This document shows positions 9,624 through 18,505 of a DNA stretch of 64,000 nucleotides, piece by piece. The position numbers were made by a program, and so were the translations under genes. The DNA lies in the NCBI GenBank assembly GCA_905221605.1, contig CAJNDS010000224.1:1277085-1341084 (forward strand), written 5' to 3'. The first letter of the stretch is position 1, and every line of letters starts with the position of its first letter. The notes under the pieces are model-generated. The model was not told where the DNA came from. It did not search any database and saw only the letters and a list, made by a program, of their open reading frames with translations. Source of the stretch: Symbiodinium natans. Lineage: Eukaryota; Sar; Dinophyceae; Suessiales; Symbiodiniaceae.

Positions 9624-9777
9624 TAGTTTAGGGTTTAGGGTTTAGGGTTTAGGGTTTAGGGCTTAGGGCTTAGGGCTTTAGCGTTTAGCGTTTAGCGTTT
9701 AGCGTTTAGGGTTTAGGGTTTAGGGTTTAGGGTTTAGGGTTTAGGGTTTAGGGTTTAGGGTTTAGGGTTTAGGGCTT
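9624..9777 (+). repeat. TTTAGGG array with TTTAGCG block
   Basis: Blocks of TTTAGGG, then GGGCTTA, then four TTTAGCG units, then TTTAGGG again. The homogeneous variant blocks suggest local amplification. Confidence 0.95.
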
Positions 9778-9959
9778 GGGCACCTTGCATTCCTGGCATG
9801 ACTGGGCAACCTAGTATTGCATGACTAGTATTCAAAACTGCTTGGCGAGGGTTTCCAAACCTCAAAATCTAAGTCCTAAGCCCGAAACTCTAAACCCACA
9901 AAGGCCTATTCTGAACCTAAAGACTAAGCAGGACACATGTGGGTTGTTTTCGAGCTATA

Positions 9960-10059
9960 GACTTGGGTTATAAGTACCCTAAACCCTAAACCCTGAACCC
10001 TAAGCCCTAAACCCTAAACCCTATGGAAATGGGTTACTAAGTACCCTGAACCTCCAAGT
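9960..10059 (+). mobile_element. Family D element with telomeric core
   Basis: Left ACTTGGGTTATAAGTACC and right GGGTTACTAAGTACCCTGAA...CCTCCAAG are family D ends. The interior has been replaced by CCCTAAA/CCCTGAA units. Confidence 0.6.
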
Positions 10060-10100
10060 AAAACCACCCCCCAGAGAAAAACCAAAAAAAAAACTGTCAG

Positions 10101-10144
10101 GGCTGCAGGCTCTCAGTCGGGTGAATCGACTGCAGGAGCCCCAG
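10101..10144 (+). CDS. Possible small exon
   Basis: Acceptor CTGTCAG, frame AAGSQSGESTAGAP, donor CAG|GTTCTG. Ser/Gly/Ala-rich linker-like. Confidence 0.35.
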
Positions 10145-10157
10145 GTTCTGTGCGTTG

Positions 10158-10450
10158 GGGGGGGGGGGGGGGTAAACTTGACAAGGTGTTGGGTTTAGGG
10201 TTTAGGGTTTAGGGTTTAGCGTTTAGGGTTTAGGGTTTAGGGTTTAGGGGTGAGGGGTTTAGGCTTCAGGCTTTCAGGGGGGGGGGGGGGGGGGGGGGGG
10301 GGGTTGAGGGATTAGGGTTTCAGGCATTGGGGGTCGGCGATTTAAGGTTCAGAGTTTCCGGTTGGGGGCTTAGACTTAGTTTAGGGTTTAGGGTTTAGGG
10401 TGTAGCGTGTAGGTTGTAGGGTGTAGGGTTTAGGGTTTAGGGTTTAGGGA
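10158..10450 (+). repeat. G-tracts and TTTAGGG arrays
   Basis: G runs at 10,157-10,172 and 10,279-10,303 and TTTAGGG arrays at 10,190-10,250 and 10,378-10,449. Confidence 0.9.
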
Positions 10451-10495
10451 GAGGAGTTCAGGAAGTAGGCCGTGGATCCCTAAACTCCAAACTCT

Positions 10496-10594
10496 ACTTG
10501 GAAGCTCTCTTGACTTAGAAAGTCTACTTGGTATCCCCTAGAATCCCACCTGACTTAGGAAGTATACTTACTAAGTCAAAAGGGCTTCCAAGTA
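10496..10594 (+). mobile_element. Family E TIR element
   Basis: TIRs ACTTGGAAGCTCTCTTGACT and AGTCAAAAGGGCTTCCAAGT with the interior TACTTGGTATCCCCTAGAA. It is 99 bp and sits just upstream of the exon at 10,612. Confidence 0.85.
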
Positions 10595-10611
10595 CAGGGT
10601 TAGGGATTCAG

Positions 10612-10687
10612 AGAAGCTGCTGGCTTCGGTGTTGATCGTGAGCTCGTTGCTCTCGAGCCTGCGCCCAGGGCCGGCTGTACTACTACA
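10612..10687 (+). CDS. Putative exon, hydrophobic segment
   Basis: Acceptor GATTCAG, frame KLLASVLIVSSLLSSLRPGP then AVLL, donor CA|GTAAGA. The stretch of about 15 aliphatic residues is compatible with a transmembrane helix or signal anchor. Confidence 0.6.
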
Positions 10688-11060
10688 GTAAGATAGTGAC
10701 CCAATAGTATAAAAAGAGAATGGGGGAATAACAGGTAGAAATAATGTAATCGTATAATATCACAAGAGAAGCATAAGAATAGAATAAGTTGATAGAAAGT
10801 CAAGAATATCATATAGCAAAATTCGAGGTAGTAGAACAGACAAATTAGCAGCATCAAGAGCTAACATCGGAATATATGATTAGAATGGACGCATGGTGAA
10901 ATACTATCTGGTAATACGAGAATGCGGTAGGGTATTCTTGTCATATGAGTTTATAACATAACAGACTATCATTACTTCATTGCCATGTTACAATGCCATA
11001 TTAGAAGAATCTGATCATCTTAGAAGACGTGCATCCTACAACCCACCTTAGACTTACCTA
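10688..11060. other. AT-rich island without telomeric repeats
   Basis: About 370 bp, clearly richer in A+T than the rest of the window, starting at the donor of the exon at 10,612. The - strand has an 85-codon hydrophobic frame (10,600-10,857), probably a by-product of composition. No organellar gene was recognised. Confidence 0.55.
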
Positions 11061-11134
11061 AGCTTGTCTTTTAAACTCTAAACCTCAAATTCTCTAAGGT
11101 TCCACCCCTAAACCCTAAACCCTAAACCCTACAG

Positions 11135-11239
11135 TTCCTCAACCTTCGACCAGGCTCGAGCTACTTTTGGCGACGGTGCCCGTGCTCTTGTGGACCCTCG
11201 GCGGCACTTGGCTGTCTCCCCCTTCTCCTGGGCCTTCAG
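11135..11239 (+). CDS. Putative exon, unknown protein
   Basis: Acceptor CTACAG after a CCCTAAA array, frame STFDQARATFGDGARALVDP then RRHLAVSPFSWAF, GC donor AG|GCTGAG at the start of a family F element. The 35 codons are clean and protein-like. Confidence 0.6.
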
Positions 11240-11906
11240 GCTGAGATACTAGGACCCAGGGTAGGCCCTTATTCTTTTCCCCGCCCTCGGGATGGGGTTG
11301 TTAGATTTTAATTTCAACTCTTCTCCTCGCCCGGAATTCTTCTCCTCGCCCACAACTCTTCTCCTCGCCCGGTCTACTCCTCGCTCATCCTTGGAGTGCC
11401 CAACCCCAAAGTAACCCTGGAGTGTTTAGCTCCAGAATCTCTAGAGTGTCCCTGGAGTCCAGAGAAATCTAGAGGCCCAACCCCAGAGTTTCCTCAGGGT
11501 GTCCAACCCTACCAGTGTGTTCCCGCACTGCCCAGCCCCAGAGTCTCCCCTTCACCAGATTTCCCTTGGAGTGCTCAACCCCAGAGTTTCGCTGGAGTGC
11601 CCAACCCCAGAGGCCCAACCCCAGACTCTCTTTAGAGTGCCCAACCCCAGAGTGTCCCCGGAGTGCCCAACCCCAGAGTCTCCCCAGAGTGTTGCTGGAG
11701 TGCCCAACCCCAGTGTGAGAGGGTGGGGATGTTCGAAGTAAAATAAAACCCTAAACCCTAAACCCTAAACCCTAAACCCTAAACCCTAAACCCTAAACCC
11801 CTAAACCCCTAAATTTATTTGTTTTGAAGTTTCGGTTCCCCTACAAGCCACTGTAAAGCAAAAAGGGCACCCTGTTCACGCCTAGGTTGCTCTTGGGTCT
11901 AGGATA
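11240..11906 (+). mobile_element. Family F element expanded by a minisatellite and telomeric array
   Basis: Left end ACTAGGACCCAGGGTAGGCC (from 11,248) and right end AGCAAAAAGGGCACCCTGTT...CTCTTGGGTCTAG (to 11,904) are the two halves of a family F element normally about 120 bp long. The extra 550 bp are tandem repeats. Confidence 0.6.
11316..11716 (+). repeat. Minisatellite
   Basis: First TTCTCCTCGCCC repeats, then about 20 imperfect repeats of CCCAACCCCAGAGT with spacers such as CTGGAGTG. The open frames here are an effect of the repeat. Confidence 0.9.
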
Positions 11907-12560
11907 GTCCAGCCATGACAGCAGGCTTGCGTTTCGGGTTTAGGGTAAAGGTTGCCCAAGGGGGATCTTCGGATAGTCCGGAGCCTTGTATAGAGGTTGC
12001 CCACAAGGGCCCATGATTTGGAGCATTCCTCATATGTATATGTACATATACACTTGGCGTATACAAAGTCATCCTGAATAGGCCGTGAGCCCCAAACTTT
12101 CTGCGATGTAAGGTGTTAGGCGTTTGCCGTATAGGGTCAGGTGCTTGCTCAGGGTATGGCCCGATCATGTGCGCCTGTGTCCGTGCGCACCACTATTCCT
12201 CCAAGAGTGGCGAGTCGTCTGGACCAATGATTAGATGTCCACATGGCCTTTCGAGGCTTATGTGTTCTACGCGAGATGCCACTGGAAGCTGTAGCTGCGA
12301 AGTTAGGTTCAATTCCACTAGTTTGGCACACGTGTCCTTCTGACCACACTTGGGAGACCCCAATCCTAAACCCTTCAAAGTGCTTCGGGTTTGTGGGGTT
12401 TCGGGATACCGCCCTACTTAGCCAACAGTTGAGCTTTCTTCTTGCAGAGTTCTTGGTTGGAACTACGAGGTTTATAAACTAACTTGTATTGCTACCTGGT
12501 TATTGGATGGGCGCCATCACATGGACCCAGAGTGGGGGGGAATGTAGTGATGTTTCTCAT
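11907..12560. other. Unique region, unresolved
   Basis: About 650 bp almost free of telomeric units, with several overlapping frames of 60-89 codons on both strands (for example 12,113-12,343 + and 11,899-12,168 -). None shows a family I recognise and I cannot choose between them. Confidence 0.4.
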
Positions 12561-12671
12561 TCGAATTTAGCCCTAGCTACCCGCATACCGCAGTCCTTCT
12601 TCCATCCCTACTACAGTCGCGACTGATACCCGCAAATGCCTCCAATCTCACACCCAGAGTCCCAAACCCCT

Positions 12672-12872
12672 ACTTGGAGGTGCATGGTCCTTAGTAACCC
12701 AATTATAGCTACACTTATAAACCAAACAGAACCCCGTTAGGGTACTTAAGTGGCTGATAAGTGTGTCATGACTGCACTTAGTGGGTTACTCTGTACCCTG
12801 AACCTCCAGTAGCCCTAAACCCTAAACCCTAAACCACTTATAGCTGGGATACTAAGTACCCTGAACCTCCAA
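12672..12872 (+). mobile_element. Family D TIR element plus partial second copy
   Basis: Full copy 12,672-12,808 (ACTTGGAGGTGCATGGTCCT ... CCCTGAACCTCCAG), a short CCCTAAA array, then a second right half ending CTCCAAG at 12,872. The next base starts an open exon. Confidence 0.8.
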
Positions 12873-12973
12873 GTACCCCTCTCCTCATTCCCAAAGCAAA
12901 AAAGGTGAAAGTCGAGGAACCTCTGCGCGAAACCCAGCCGTGGATCTTTGGAAGATTTGGGCTTACAGTTCAG
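12873..12973 (+). CDS. Putative exon starting at the end of a family D element
   Basis: Frame TPLLIPKAKKVKVEEPLRET then QPWIFGRFGLTVQ. It begins exactly after CTCCAAG of the family D right TIR, so the TIR acts as acceptor. A GT donor at 12,967 or a GC donor at 12,974 may be used. Confidence 0.55.
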
Positions 12974-13003
12974 GGCCCAAAAAATCCACAAGAAGAATGC
13001 CCC

Positions 13004-13108
13004 CCTAAACCCTAAACCCTAAACCCTAAACCCTAAACCCTAAACCCTAAACCCTAAACCCTAAACCCTAAACCCTAAACCCTAAACCCTAAACCCTAAA
13101 CCTAATCC
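13004..13108 (-). repeat. CCCTAAA array
   Basis: About 15 nearly perfect units. Confidence 0.95.
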
Positions 13109-13391
13109 CCACACCCGAAGTGCCAAAACCATCCCCGGGACATACATAGGACTGCGGTGTTTTAGGATTGGTAGTAGTCTCGTGCCCAACAATACAGCTA
13201 CGAAAGCAAGCAATCATGACGCTTTTGCCGACATTACCTGGGTTGCTGTGTAAGCAGTTCAGAAAAATGCCTTAACTCCATCATATTTGTGAGTGGGCGG
13301 TCTTTTTGTGGGTAGGTCTGCAGAGACATGTGCCCTGGCAAAGCGTGTTTCCGCCCTAAACCCTAAACCCTAAATCTTGTGGAGCCTTGAG

Positions 13392-13460
13392 GCCGCGCTA
13401 CATTGCCGAGATCGCGCTCTACGATCACATCGCTGGCATGCAGAGGAGACCCGCAAGCTC
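13392..13460 (+). CDS. Putative exon, unknown protein
   Basis: Acceptor CTTGAG, frame PRYIAEIALYDHIAGMQRRP. The 3' limit is uncertain (GA donor near 13,445 possible). Confidence 0.45.
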
Positions 13461-13990
13461 CCATATTTAAACTAAATCTAAACCCGGAACCCTAAGCCCC
13501 GAAGCCCTGAAGTTTTAGGGGTTAGGGTTTAGAGTCTAGAGGTTTGGGTACTCTTTGGGTCCTTGGTCTGTATTTGCTTCGTTCCTTGGAGTTAAGGGTG
13601 CCAAAAGCCCGGTAATTTGGGATCAGCCCCATCCCAGACGCTTAGTCCCTTAAACCCCTAGAGCCCCCTCCCTAAAAGCTCATAGGTTTGTAAACCCTGG
13701 CTGCCTCCCAAAACCCCCAAACATCCTCAACCATCAAAGCTCAACCTGAAACCCCTAAGCCCCAAATGCCATGCCTTCTGTTTTGCTTGGCTCATCACCT
13801 GATCGGTTTGACTTGGAGATGGCAACCATGCCGAGCCCAGACTGATGTTCAAGGTTTTTTTGCAGGTTTAGGGTTAAGGGTTTAGGGCTTAGGGTTTAGG
13901 GAGCTTAGTGGTTTAGGGGTGCGGGGTTTAGTGCGAGGATGTGTCGAACCAGGGCCTGGGGCCTTTTTTTGGCTCAGGGCTCGGCCTCAG

Positions 13991-14060
13991 ACAGGGCCTA
14001 TGCGTCCCACACTGCTGCAGACAGGAGCTTCGTCGCACGCGTCGGTACCTCAGAGTGGGA
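13991..14060 (+). CDS. Putative exon, unknown protein
   Basis: Acceptor GCCTCAG, frame RAYASHTAADRSFVARVGTS ending EW with a GA donor (GGA|GACCC). Confidence 0.45.
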
Positions 14061-14188
14061 GACCCTAAACTCTAAACCCTAAACCCTGAACCCTGAACCC
14101 TAAACCTTAAACCCCTTGAACTACACAGGCTCCCTTAAGAACGGGCTCCTTTAGCTCGCGTTGTAGTAGCTTAGGGTCCACGTTGCAG

Positions 14189-14241
14189 GCTTGAGGCTCT
14201 TGCATGTTTCATCTACCTCTCGACCGAGTCTATACACGCTG
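14189..14241 (+). CDS. Putative exon, hydrophobic
   Basis: Acceptor GTTGCAG, frame LEALACFIYLSTESIHA, donor G|GTAGTT. Probable part of a membrane helix. Confidence 0.5.
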
Positions 14242-14452
14242 GTAGTTTATAGGGTTTAGGGTTTCGGGTTTCAGGTTTCGGGTTTAGGGTCTACTGGGTT
14301 AGTGGCAAGTGGGGCTGTAAGAGCTCCAATAGGGTCAGAAGCAACGGCTCACTACAGCTATCCCGCCACCCTACTTGCAACACCAGTTCCAACCACCCAT
14401 CAACCTCCTACACACAAAAAAACCCTAAGCTTCAAACCCTAAGCCCCAAACC

Positions 14453-15000
14453 CACCTAAACCCTAAACCCTAAACCCTAAACCCCTAAACCCTAAACCCT
14501 AAACCCTAAACCCTAAACCCTAAACCCTAAACCCTAAACCCCCCAAACCTCTGGCCCAGACCAGAGCCAACTCAAAGAAGCCGGGAGCCTCCAACAAAAA
14601 TCTTTCGGATAGGCTTGGGGCTTGGCGTTTCGCATTTTTGGTTGAGGGTTTAGGGTTTAGGGTTTTGGGCAGAGGGGTTAGGGCTTAGGGTGTAGGGAGG
14701 ATGCCCAGTAGCCGTGTGATGCCTTTCACAGGGGTTTGCCAAGGGCCTCCTAACTCCGGTTTTAAATCCTAAGTCCAATCCTAAATCCTAAGGCCGAAGC
14801 CCTAAACCCTAAGCCCTAAACTCCAAACCCTCAACAGCCCTGCGAAATAGAGCCTTTCACATGTGCCAAGGGCCCTTAATCCTACATCCGGTCCTGTAGC
14901 CTAAACTCCGCTCCTAAGTCCTAAGTCCTAAGCCCGAAGACCCTAAACCCTAAACCCTAAACCCCAAACCCCAAACCCCAAACCCCAAACCCCAAACCCT
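14453..15000 (-). repeat. CCCTAAA arrays
   Basis: Arrays at 14,453-14,545 and 14,941-15,000 (CCCCAAA variants). Between them only degenerate units and no firm exon, except a possible short one at 14,565-14,607. Confidence 0.85.
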
Positions 15001-15225
15001 AGGTGCCCTTACATGTACTCTGTTGTGGACCCGGCTCCATAAAGCCGTGTGTGTTTGGCTGCCACAAGCTCTGCAAAGTTCCACTTCAACATGGTGGAGA
15101 GTCAGGTGCCTTTTGAAGAAGCGCCGCCTGAGAGGCATGGCCATTTACGTGGACGAGGTGGAGGAGGAGGAGGAGATCTAGTGAATGGAGTGAGGGGAGA
15201 AGTGGGGAGAATGGGGGAGAAGGGG

Positions 15226-15597
15226 GCTAAACCCTAAACCCTAAACCCTAAACCCTAAACCCTAAACCCTAAACCCTAAACCCTAAACCCTAAACCCTAA
15301 ACCCTAAACCCTAAACCCTAAACCCTAAACCCTAAACACTAAAACCCTAAACCCTAAACCCTAAACCCTAAACCCTAAACCCTAAACCCTAAACCCTAAA
15401 CCCTAAACCCTAAACCCTAAACCCTAAACCCTAAACCCTAAACCCTAAACCCTAAACCCTAAACCCTAAACCCTAAACCCTAAACCTAACCCTAAACCCT
15501 AAACCCTAAACCCTAAACCCTAAACCCTAAACCCTAAACCCTAAACCCTAAACCCTAAACCCTAAACCCTAAACCCTAAACCCTACCCTCAACCCTG
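15226..15597 (-). repeat. Longest CCCTAAA array of the window
   Basis: About 370 bp and over 50 units, nearly perfect apart from a few one-base variants. It ends directly before the exon at 15,600. Confidence 0.97.
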
Positions 15598-15599
15598 AG

Positions 15600-15645
15600 G
15601 TGCGGAAGTGGGAGGAGACCCTGCAGCAAGCCAAGGAGCGGCAAG
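15600..15645 (+). CDS. Putative exon, coiled-coil-like
   Basis: Frame VRKWEETLQQAKERQ, donor G|GTTGTG; the acceptor is CCTGAG at the end of the long array. A truncated family A element starts 9 bp downstream. Confidence 0.45.
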
Positions 15646-15653
15646 GTTGTGGC

Positions 15654-15683
15654 CTGGGACGTTCCCCCTTATACGATCACTGA
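15654..15683 (+). mobile_element. Family A half element
   Basis: CTGGGACGTTCCCCCTTATA then immediately telomere-like TTTAGGG and TTCTGGG units. The right half is gone. Confidence 0.6.
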
Positions 15684-15713
15684 GTTTAGGGTCTAGGGTT
15701 TAGGGTTTAGGGT

Positions 15714-15755
15714 TCTGGGTTCTGGGTTCTGGGTTCTGGGTTCTGGGTTCTGGGT
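15714..15755 (+). repeat. TTCTGGG heptamer block
   Basis: Six TTCTGGG units directly following TTTAGGG units, a homogeneous variant of the telomeric heptamer. Confidence 0.9.
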
Positions 15756-15906
15756 TCCTACTAGCCCCCTCGATGGTGCGCCCCTTTTTGGGGGGGTTTT
15801 CCACAGGTAAGGGTGACATTTCGTCGAAGGGACCCCAACATGCGTATGAAAGGCCCCCGGACAGACAAATGTTGTTGAAACCCCCGCTCCCACCTGGATT
15901 TCCCAG

Positions 15907-15946
15907 TTCCGACTTGAGAAGCTCATCCCGGATTCAAAAAAACTTG
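15907..15946 (+). CDS. Exon before a family C intron
   Basis: Acceptor TTTCCCAG, frame FRLEKLIPDSKKL leaving one base, GC donor CTTG|GCTTTC that is also the family C left end. Joins 16,038 in phase. Confidence 0.6.
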
Positions 15947-16037
15947 GCTTTCTTCTGGCTGGCTCTTAGGACTTTAACTCTTTGGGTTTTCGTAGAAGCT
16001 ACAAAAAGGAGACTAAAAGGTTCAGAAGTCAGCTCAG
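15947..16037 (+). mobile_element. Family C element acting as a GC-AG intron
   Basis: TIR left CTTGGCTTTCTTCTGGCTGG, right TTCAGAAGTCAGCTCAG, 91 nt between GC donor and AG acceptor. The left exon leaves one base and the right exon supplies two, so the frame continues through removal of the element. Confidence 0.65.
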
Positions 16038-16080
16038 AAAAACAGACTCTCCCACCCAGGACCCTTCCAAAGCCTACCTA
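16038..16080 (+). CDS. Exon after the family C intron
   Basis: Continues the frame as KQTLPPRTLPKPT, then TAG. Either the gene ends here or a donor before 16,080 is used. Confidence 0.4.
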
Positions 16081-16218
16081 GCACATGGCCCCTCAGTCCC
16101 CAAGATGGTTTTTCATGGTCTGAGAGTGTGGGGGGTTTAGGGTTTAGGGTTTAGGGTTTTAGGGTTTTAGGGTTTAGGGTTTAGGATTCTGAGACGCTAC
16201 GGCAACAATCGGTCATAG

Positions 16219-16298
16219 CCCAACCTTGTCCCCGGCCCCCAGCAGAAAAGCCCCCAAAAGCTTCCGCGTTGGCGCATCAGGAAAGCCTTTGGAGTTGG
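16219..16298 (+). CDS. Putative exon, basic
   Basis: Acceptor GGTCATAG, frame PNLVPGPQQKSPQKLPRWRI then RKAFGV, donor GG|GTTCCC. Confidence 0.5.
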
Positions 16299-16349
16299 GT
16301 TCCCTAGACCCTAAACCCTAAACTCTAAACCTAACATTTGGGGTTAGAG

Positions 16350-16411
16350 GCTATTGTGATGGGTGAAAGGCCGGTGATCAGAGGCAGGGCTAATGGATTG
16401 CGGTCGAGGGG
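16350..16411 (+). CDS. Putative exon, basic
   Basis: Acceptor GTTAGAG, frame AIVMGERPVIRGRANGLRSR, donor GG|GTATAC. Confidence 0.5.
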
Positions 16412-16572
16412 GTATACGCAGAAAGACAGCGATCTCTAGCCCTTAAGTCCTAAGCAACAAGCCCTAAACCCCCAACCCGAAAACCCTAAACCCTAAACCC
16501 TAAACCCTAAACCCTAAACCCTGAACCCTGAACCCTGAACCCTGAATCCCGAACCCTGGCTTTAGCCTCTAG

Positions 16573-16640
16573 ATGCGATTGGTGCTGAAGGATACTGCGG
16601 AGGTGGAGAACTTCCTGAACACGGCTGCCTGGCCCTTAGA
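16573..16640 (+). CDS. Putative exon, unknown protein
   Basis: Acceptor CCTCTAG, frame MRLVLKDTAEVENFLNTAAW, GT donor at 16,641. The ATG could be a start or internal. Confidence 0.5.
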
Positions 16641-16694
16641 GTTCGTTCCTTCATGTTGATCCCACAGCACCCTAAACCCTAAGCCCCTAGACCC

Positions 16695-16870
16695 AGCCTA
16701 AACCCTAAACCCTAAACCCTAAACCCTAAACCCTAAACCCTAAACCCTAAACCCTAAACCCTAAACCCTAAACCCTAAACCCTAAACCCTACCCTACCCC
16801 TAAACCCTAAACCCTAAACCCTAAACCCTAAACCCTAAACCCTAAACCCTAAACCCTAAACCCTCAAACC

Positions 16871-16930
<60 letters not shown>

Positions 16931-16940
16931 ACCCTAAACC
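16695..16940 (-). repeat. CCCTAAA array passing into a CCCTCAA block
   Basis: Two CCCTAAA stretches broken by CCCTACC, then about ten homogeneous CCCTCAA units. Confidence 0.95.
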
Positions 16941-17284
16941 CAAACCCGAAGCCCTGAACCCTGAGCGTGCTAGAGACTGAAAACCTGGGTCCTCTCAGAG
17001 TTCATTCTCCGAAGTCCGAAGTCACTCCCTGAACCCCACACCCCAACCCTTGTGCCTAAACCGAGACTGCCCACATTTGCTGGATTAGGGTTAAGGGTTT
17101 AGGGTCAATAGGGAGGGCAGCTGAGTGAGCTGAAGGGGAGAGAGAGCGAGAGATAGATAGAGATCGAGTCCTCCCGCAGGCCTGAGGCAAAAATTTTAAA
17201 CCCTAAACCCTAAACCCTAAACCCTAAACCCTAAACCCTAAACCCTAAACCCTAAACCCTAAACCCCCGTGTTGTAAGGCTAAG

Positions 17285-17340
17285 GCCTCCCTGTCGAATG
17301 CCGAGAGTGCCCAATGACAAGTGGGTTCTCCGGGCCGCTC
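17285..17340 (+). CDS. Putative exon, unknown protein
   Basis: Acceptor GGCTAAG after a CCCTAAA array, frame PPCRMPRVPNDKWVLRAAP. GC donor possible at 17,343. Confidence 0.45.
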
Positions 17341-17549
17341 CCGCACTAAACCCAACCCGAGATCCAAATTGACCGCTAAGCCCCTCTCGGAAGCTGAAAT
17401 CCTGAACCCTTATGAACCTTCATGGCCTTGTCCAGCCCTTCAGAACCCAAATCCTACTTTGTAGGTTCTTACTATTAAGTCCTTCACAGAAGTACCCGGC
17501 AACCTACAAAGAAGAAAGGTTTGGGTTCTTAACTTATACCCTGAAAGCC

Positions 17550-17694
17550 ACTTGGAGGTTCATGGTTCTTATTAACCAATTGCAACTGCACTTATAACCA
17601 ACTTTTACGCCCCCGGCTAAGTGCCCTAACATGGCTATAAGTACAGTTATAAGTACCGTTATAATTGGTTAGTAAGTACCATGAGCCTCCAAGC
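17550..17694 (+). mobile_element. Family D TIR element, complete
   Basis: TIRs ACTTGGAGGTTCATGGTTCT and ACCATGAGCCTCCAAG, 145 bp. The exon at 17,697 starts within two bases of its right end. Confidence 0.85.
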
Positions 17695-17696
17695 AG

Positions 17697-17811
17697 GCCC
17701 CTCCGCTATCGTTTTGAGGAAGCCGAGAACAGCAGCGTAAAGCAGCTGCGCATGAGCCGTCCCCGGAAGATCTTCGTCCAGGAGGCAAGCGCCGGCCAAA
17801 AAGGGGGAAGG
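17697..17811 (+). CDS. Putative exon after a family D element
   Basis: Acceptor CCAAGCAG, frame RPLRYRFEEAENSSVKQLRM then SRPRKIFVQEASAGQKGGR, phase-0 donor AGG|GTTTAGGG. A 38-codon clean exon. Family unknown. Confidence 0.65.
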
Positions 17812-17874
17812 GTTTAGGGTTCAGGGTTTAGGGTTTAAGGCCCTGAAACCTGAAGCCCGAAACCCTAAGTTGAG
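17812..17874 (+). other. 63-nt palindromic telomeric intron
   Basis: GTTTAGGGTTCAGGGTTTAG at the 5' end faces CCCGAAACCCTAAGTTGAG at the 3' end. The two halves are telomeric arrays of opposite polarity that could fold into one hairpin joining donor and acceptor. Exons on both sides are open in phase 0. Confidence 0.6.
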
Positions 17875-17955
17875 GGTTTTGGCGAACTTCGGGTGCGGAT
17901 TCGCCGCAGTTGGTGCGCCCTCTCCTTTGAACAGTGCCATCAACCTTCGGGATCA
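17875..17955 (+). CDS. Putative exon after the palindromic intron
   Basis: Phase 0 gives GFGELRVRIRRSWCALSFEQ. A second frame (VLANFGCGFAAVGAPSPLNS) is also open. Donor CA|GTTTAGGG. Confidence 0.5.
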
Positions 17956-18056
17956 GTTTAGGGTTCCAAGGTTGAGGGTGTTGGGTTTAGGGTTTTGCGG
18001 CTTTGGCTTCGGGGTGAGCTTTCTTTGCAATCGCGATCGAGGCTTATGGTTCACAG

Positions 18057-18097
18057 GCCGAAGCTTGGGTCGCATGCCCTATGCCCTGTACTACCTT
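18057..18097 (+). CDS. Putative exon
   Basis: Acceptor TTCACAG, frame RSLGRMPYALYYL, donor GTGGAC. Confidence 0.4.
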
Positions 18098-18156
18098 GTG
18101 GACCCCTAAACCCGAAACCCAAAACCCGAAACCCTAAACCTCCTGGGGCTCATTTA

Positions 18157-18277
18157 GTCCCGCAAGCATAATATGTGAGCCCGTGATATCTAGCTATGTT
18201 GAAGAGAGGGGCACCTGCACAGCGTCCCCGAAGCTCGCGCAACTGGCCTCAAGGTCCGAAGAGCTCTTCAATCCCAG
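18157..18277 (+). CDS. Putative exon, phase-matched chain
   Basis: Acceptor CATTTAG, frame PASIICEPVISSYVEERGTC then TASPKLAQLASRSEELFNP, donor AG|GTTTTGGG in phase 2. Joins 18,373. Confidence 0.6.
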
Positions 18278-18372
18278 GTTTTGGGTTTTAGGGTTTAGGG
18301 TTTAGGGTTTAGGGTTTAGGGTTTAGGGTTTAGGCTTAAACCCTAAGTTTGATAGCTTGTGTGGCTTCCCAG
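18278..18372 (+). other. Telomeric intron (95 nt)
   Basis: GTTTTGGGTTTTAGGG then perfect TTTAGGG units, one CCCTAAG and a tail ending TGGCTTCCCAG. Exons on both sides join in phase 2. Confidence 0.6.
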
Positions 18373-18426
18373 AGAGCCCTACCCCTTCATCAAGGACTGT
18401 ACTGTAATTCAGAACAAGATCTCTGT
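18373..18426 (+). CDS. Putative exon, phase-matched chain
   Basis: Frame EPYPFIKDCTVIQNKIS, donor GT|GTAAAT. Joins both neighbours in phase. Confidence 0.6.
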
Positions 18427-18463
18427 GTAAATTCACATGTACAGCTTCATCAAGTGATATCAG

Positions 18464-18494
18464 GCCTACCATCTTCGGGCTTTATGAACTTCAA
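18464..18494 (+). CDS. Putative small exon, phase-matched chain
   Basis: Frame PTIFGLYELQ after a 37-nt intron without telomeric units (GTAAATTC...GATATCAG). Donor GTTAAC in phase 0. Confidence 0.5.
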
Positions 18495-18505
18495 GTTAAC
18501 ATTTG

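Noticed and set aside
10600-10857. Hydrophobic - strand frame that looks like a small membrane protein
   Set aside because: Produced by AT-rich sequence and ends in the reverse of a + strand exon.
11396-11741. Three overlapping frames rich in Pro, Gln and Glu
   Set aside because: The minisatellite period keeps all frames open; no splice or codon support.
13963-13978. Match to the 3' end of the dinoflagellate spliced leader (TTTTGGCTCA)
   Set aside because: Only about ten bases agree, the following AG context differs, and it is not next to a retrogene-like ORF.
17420-17545. Possible further inverted-repeat element (CTTTGTAGGTT / AACCTACAAAG)
   Set aside because: Short arms, one copy, and no relation to exon edges found.
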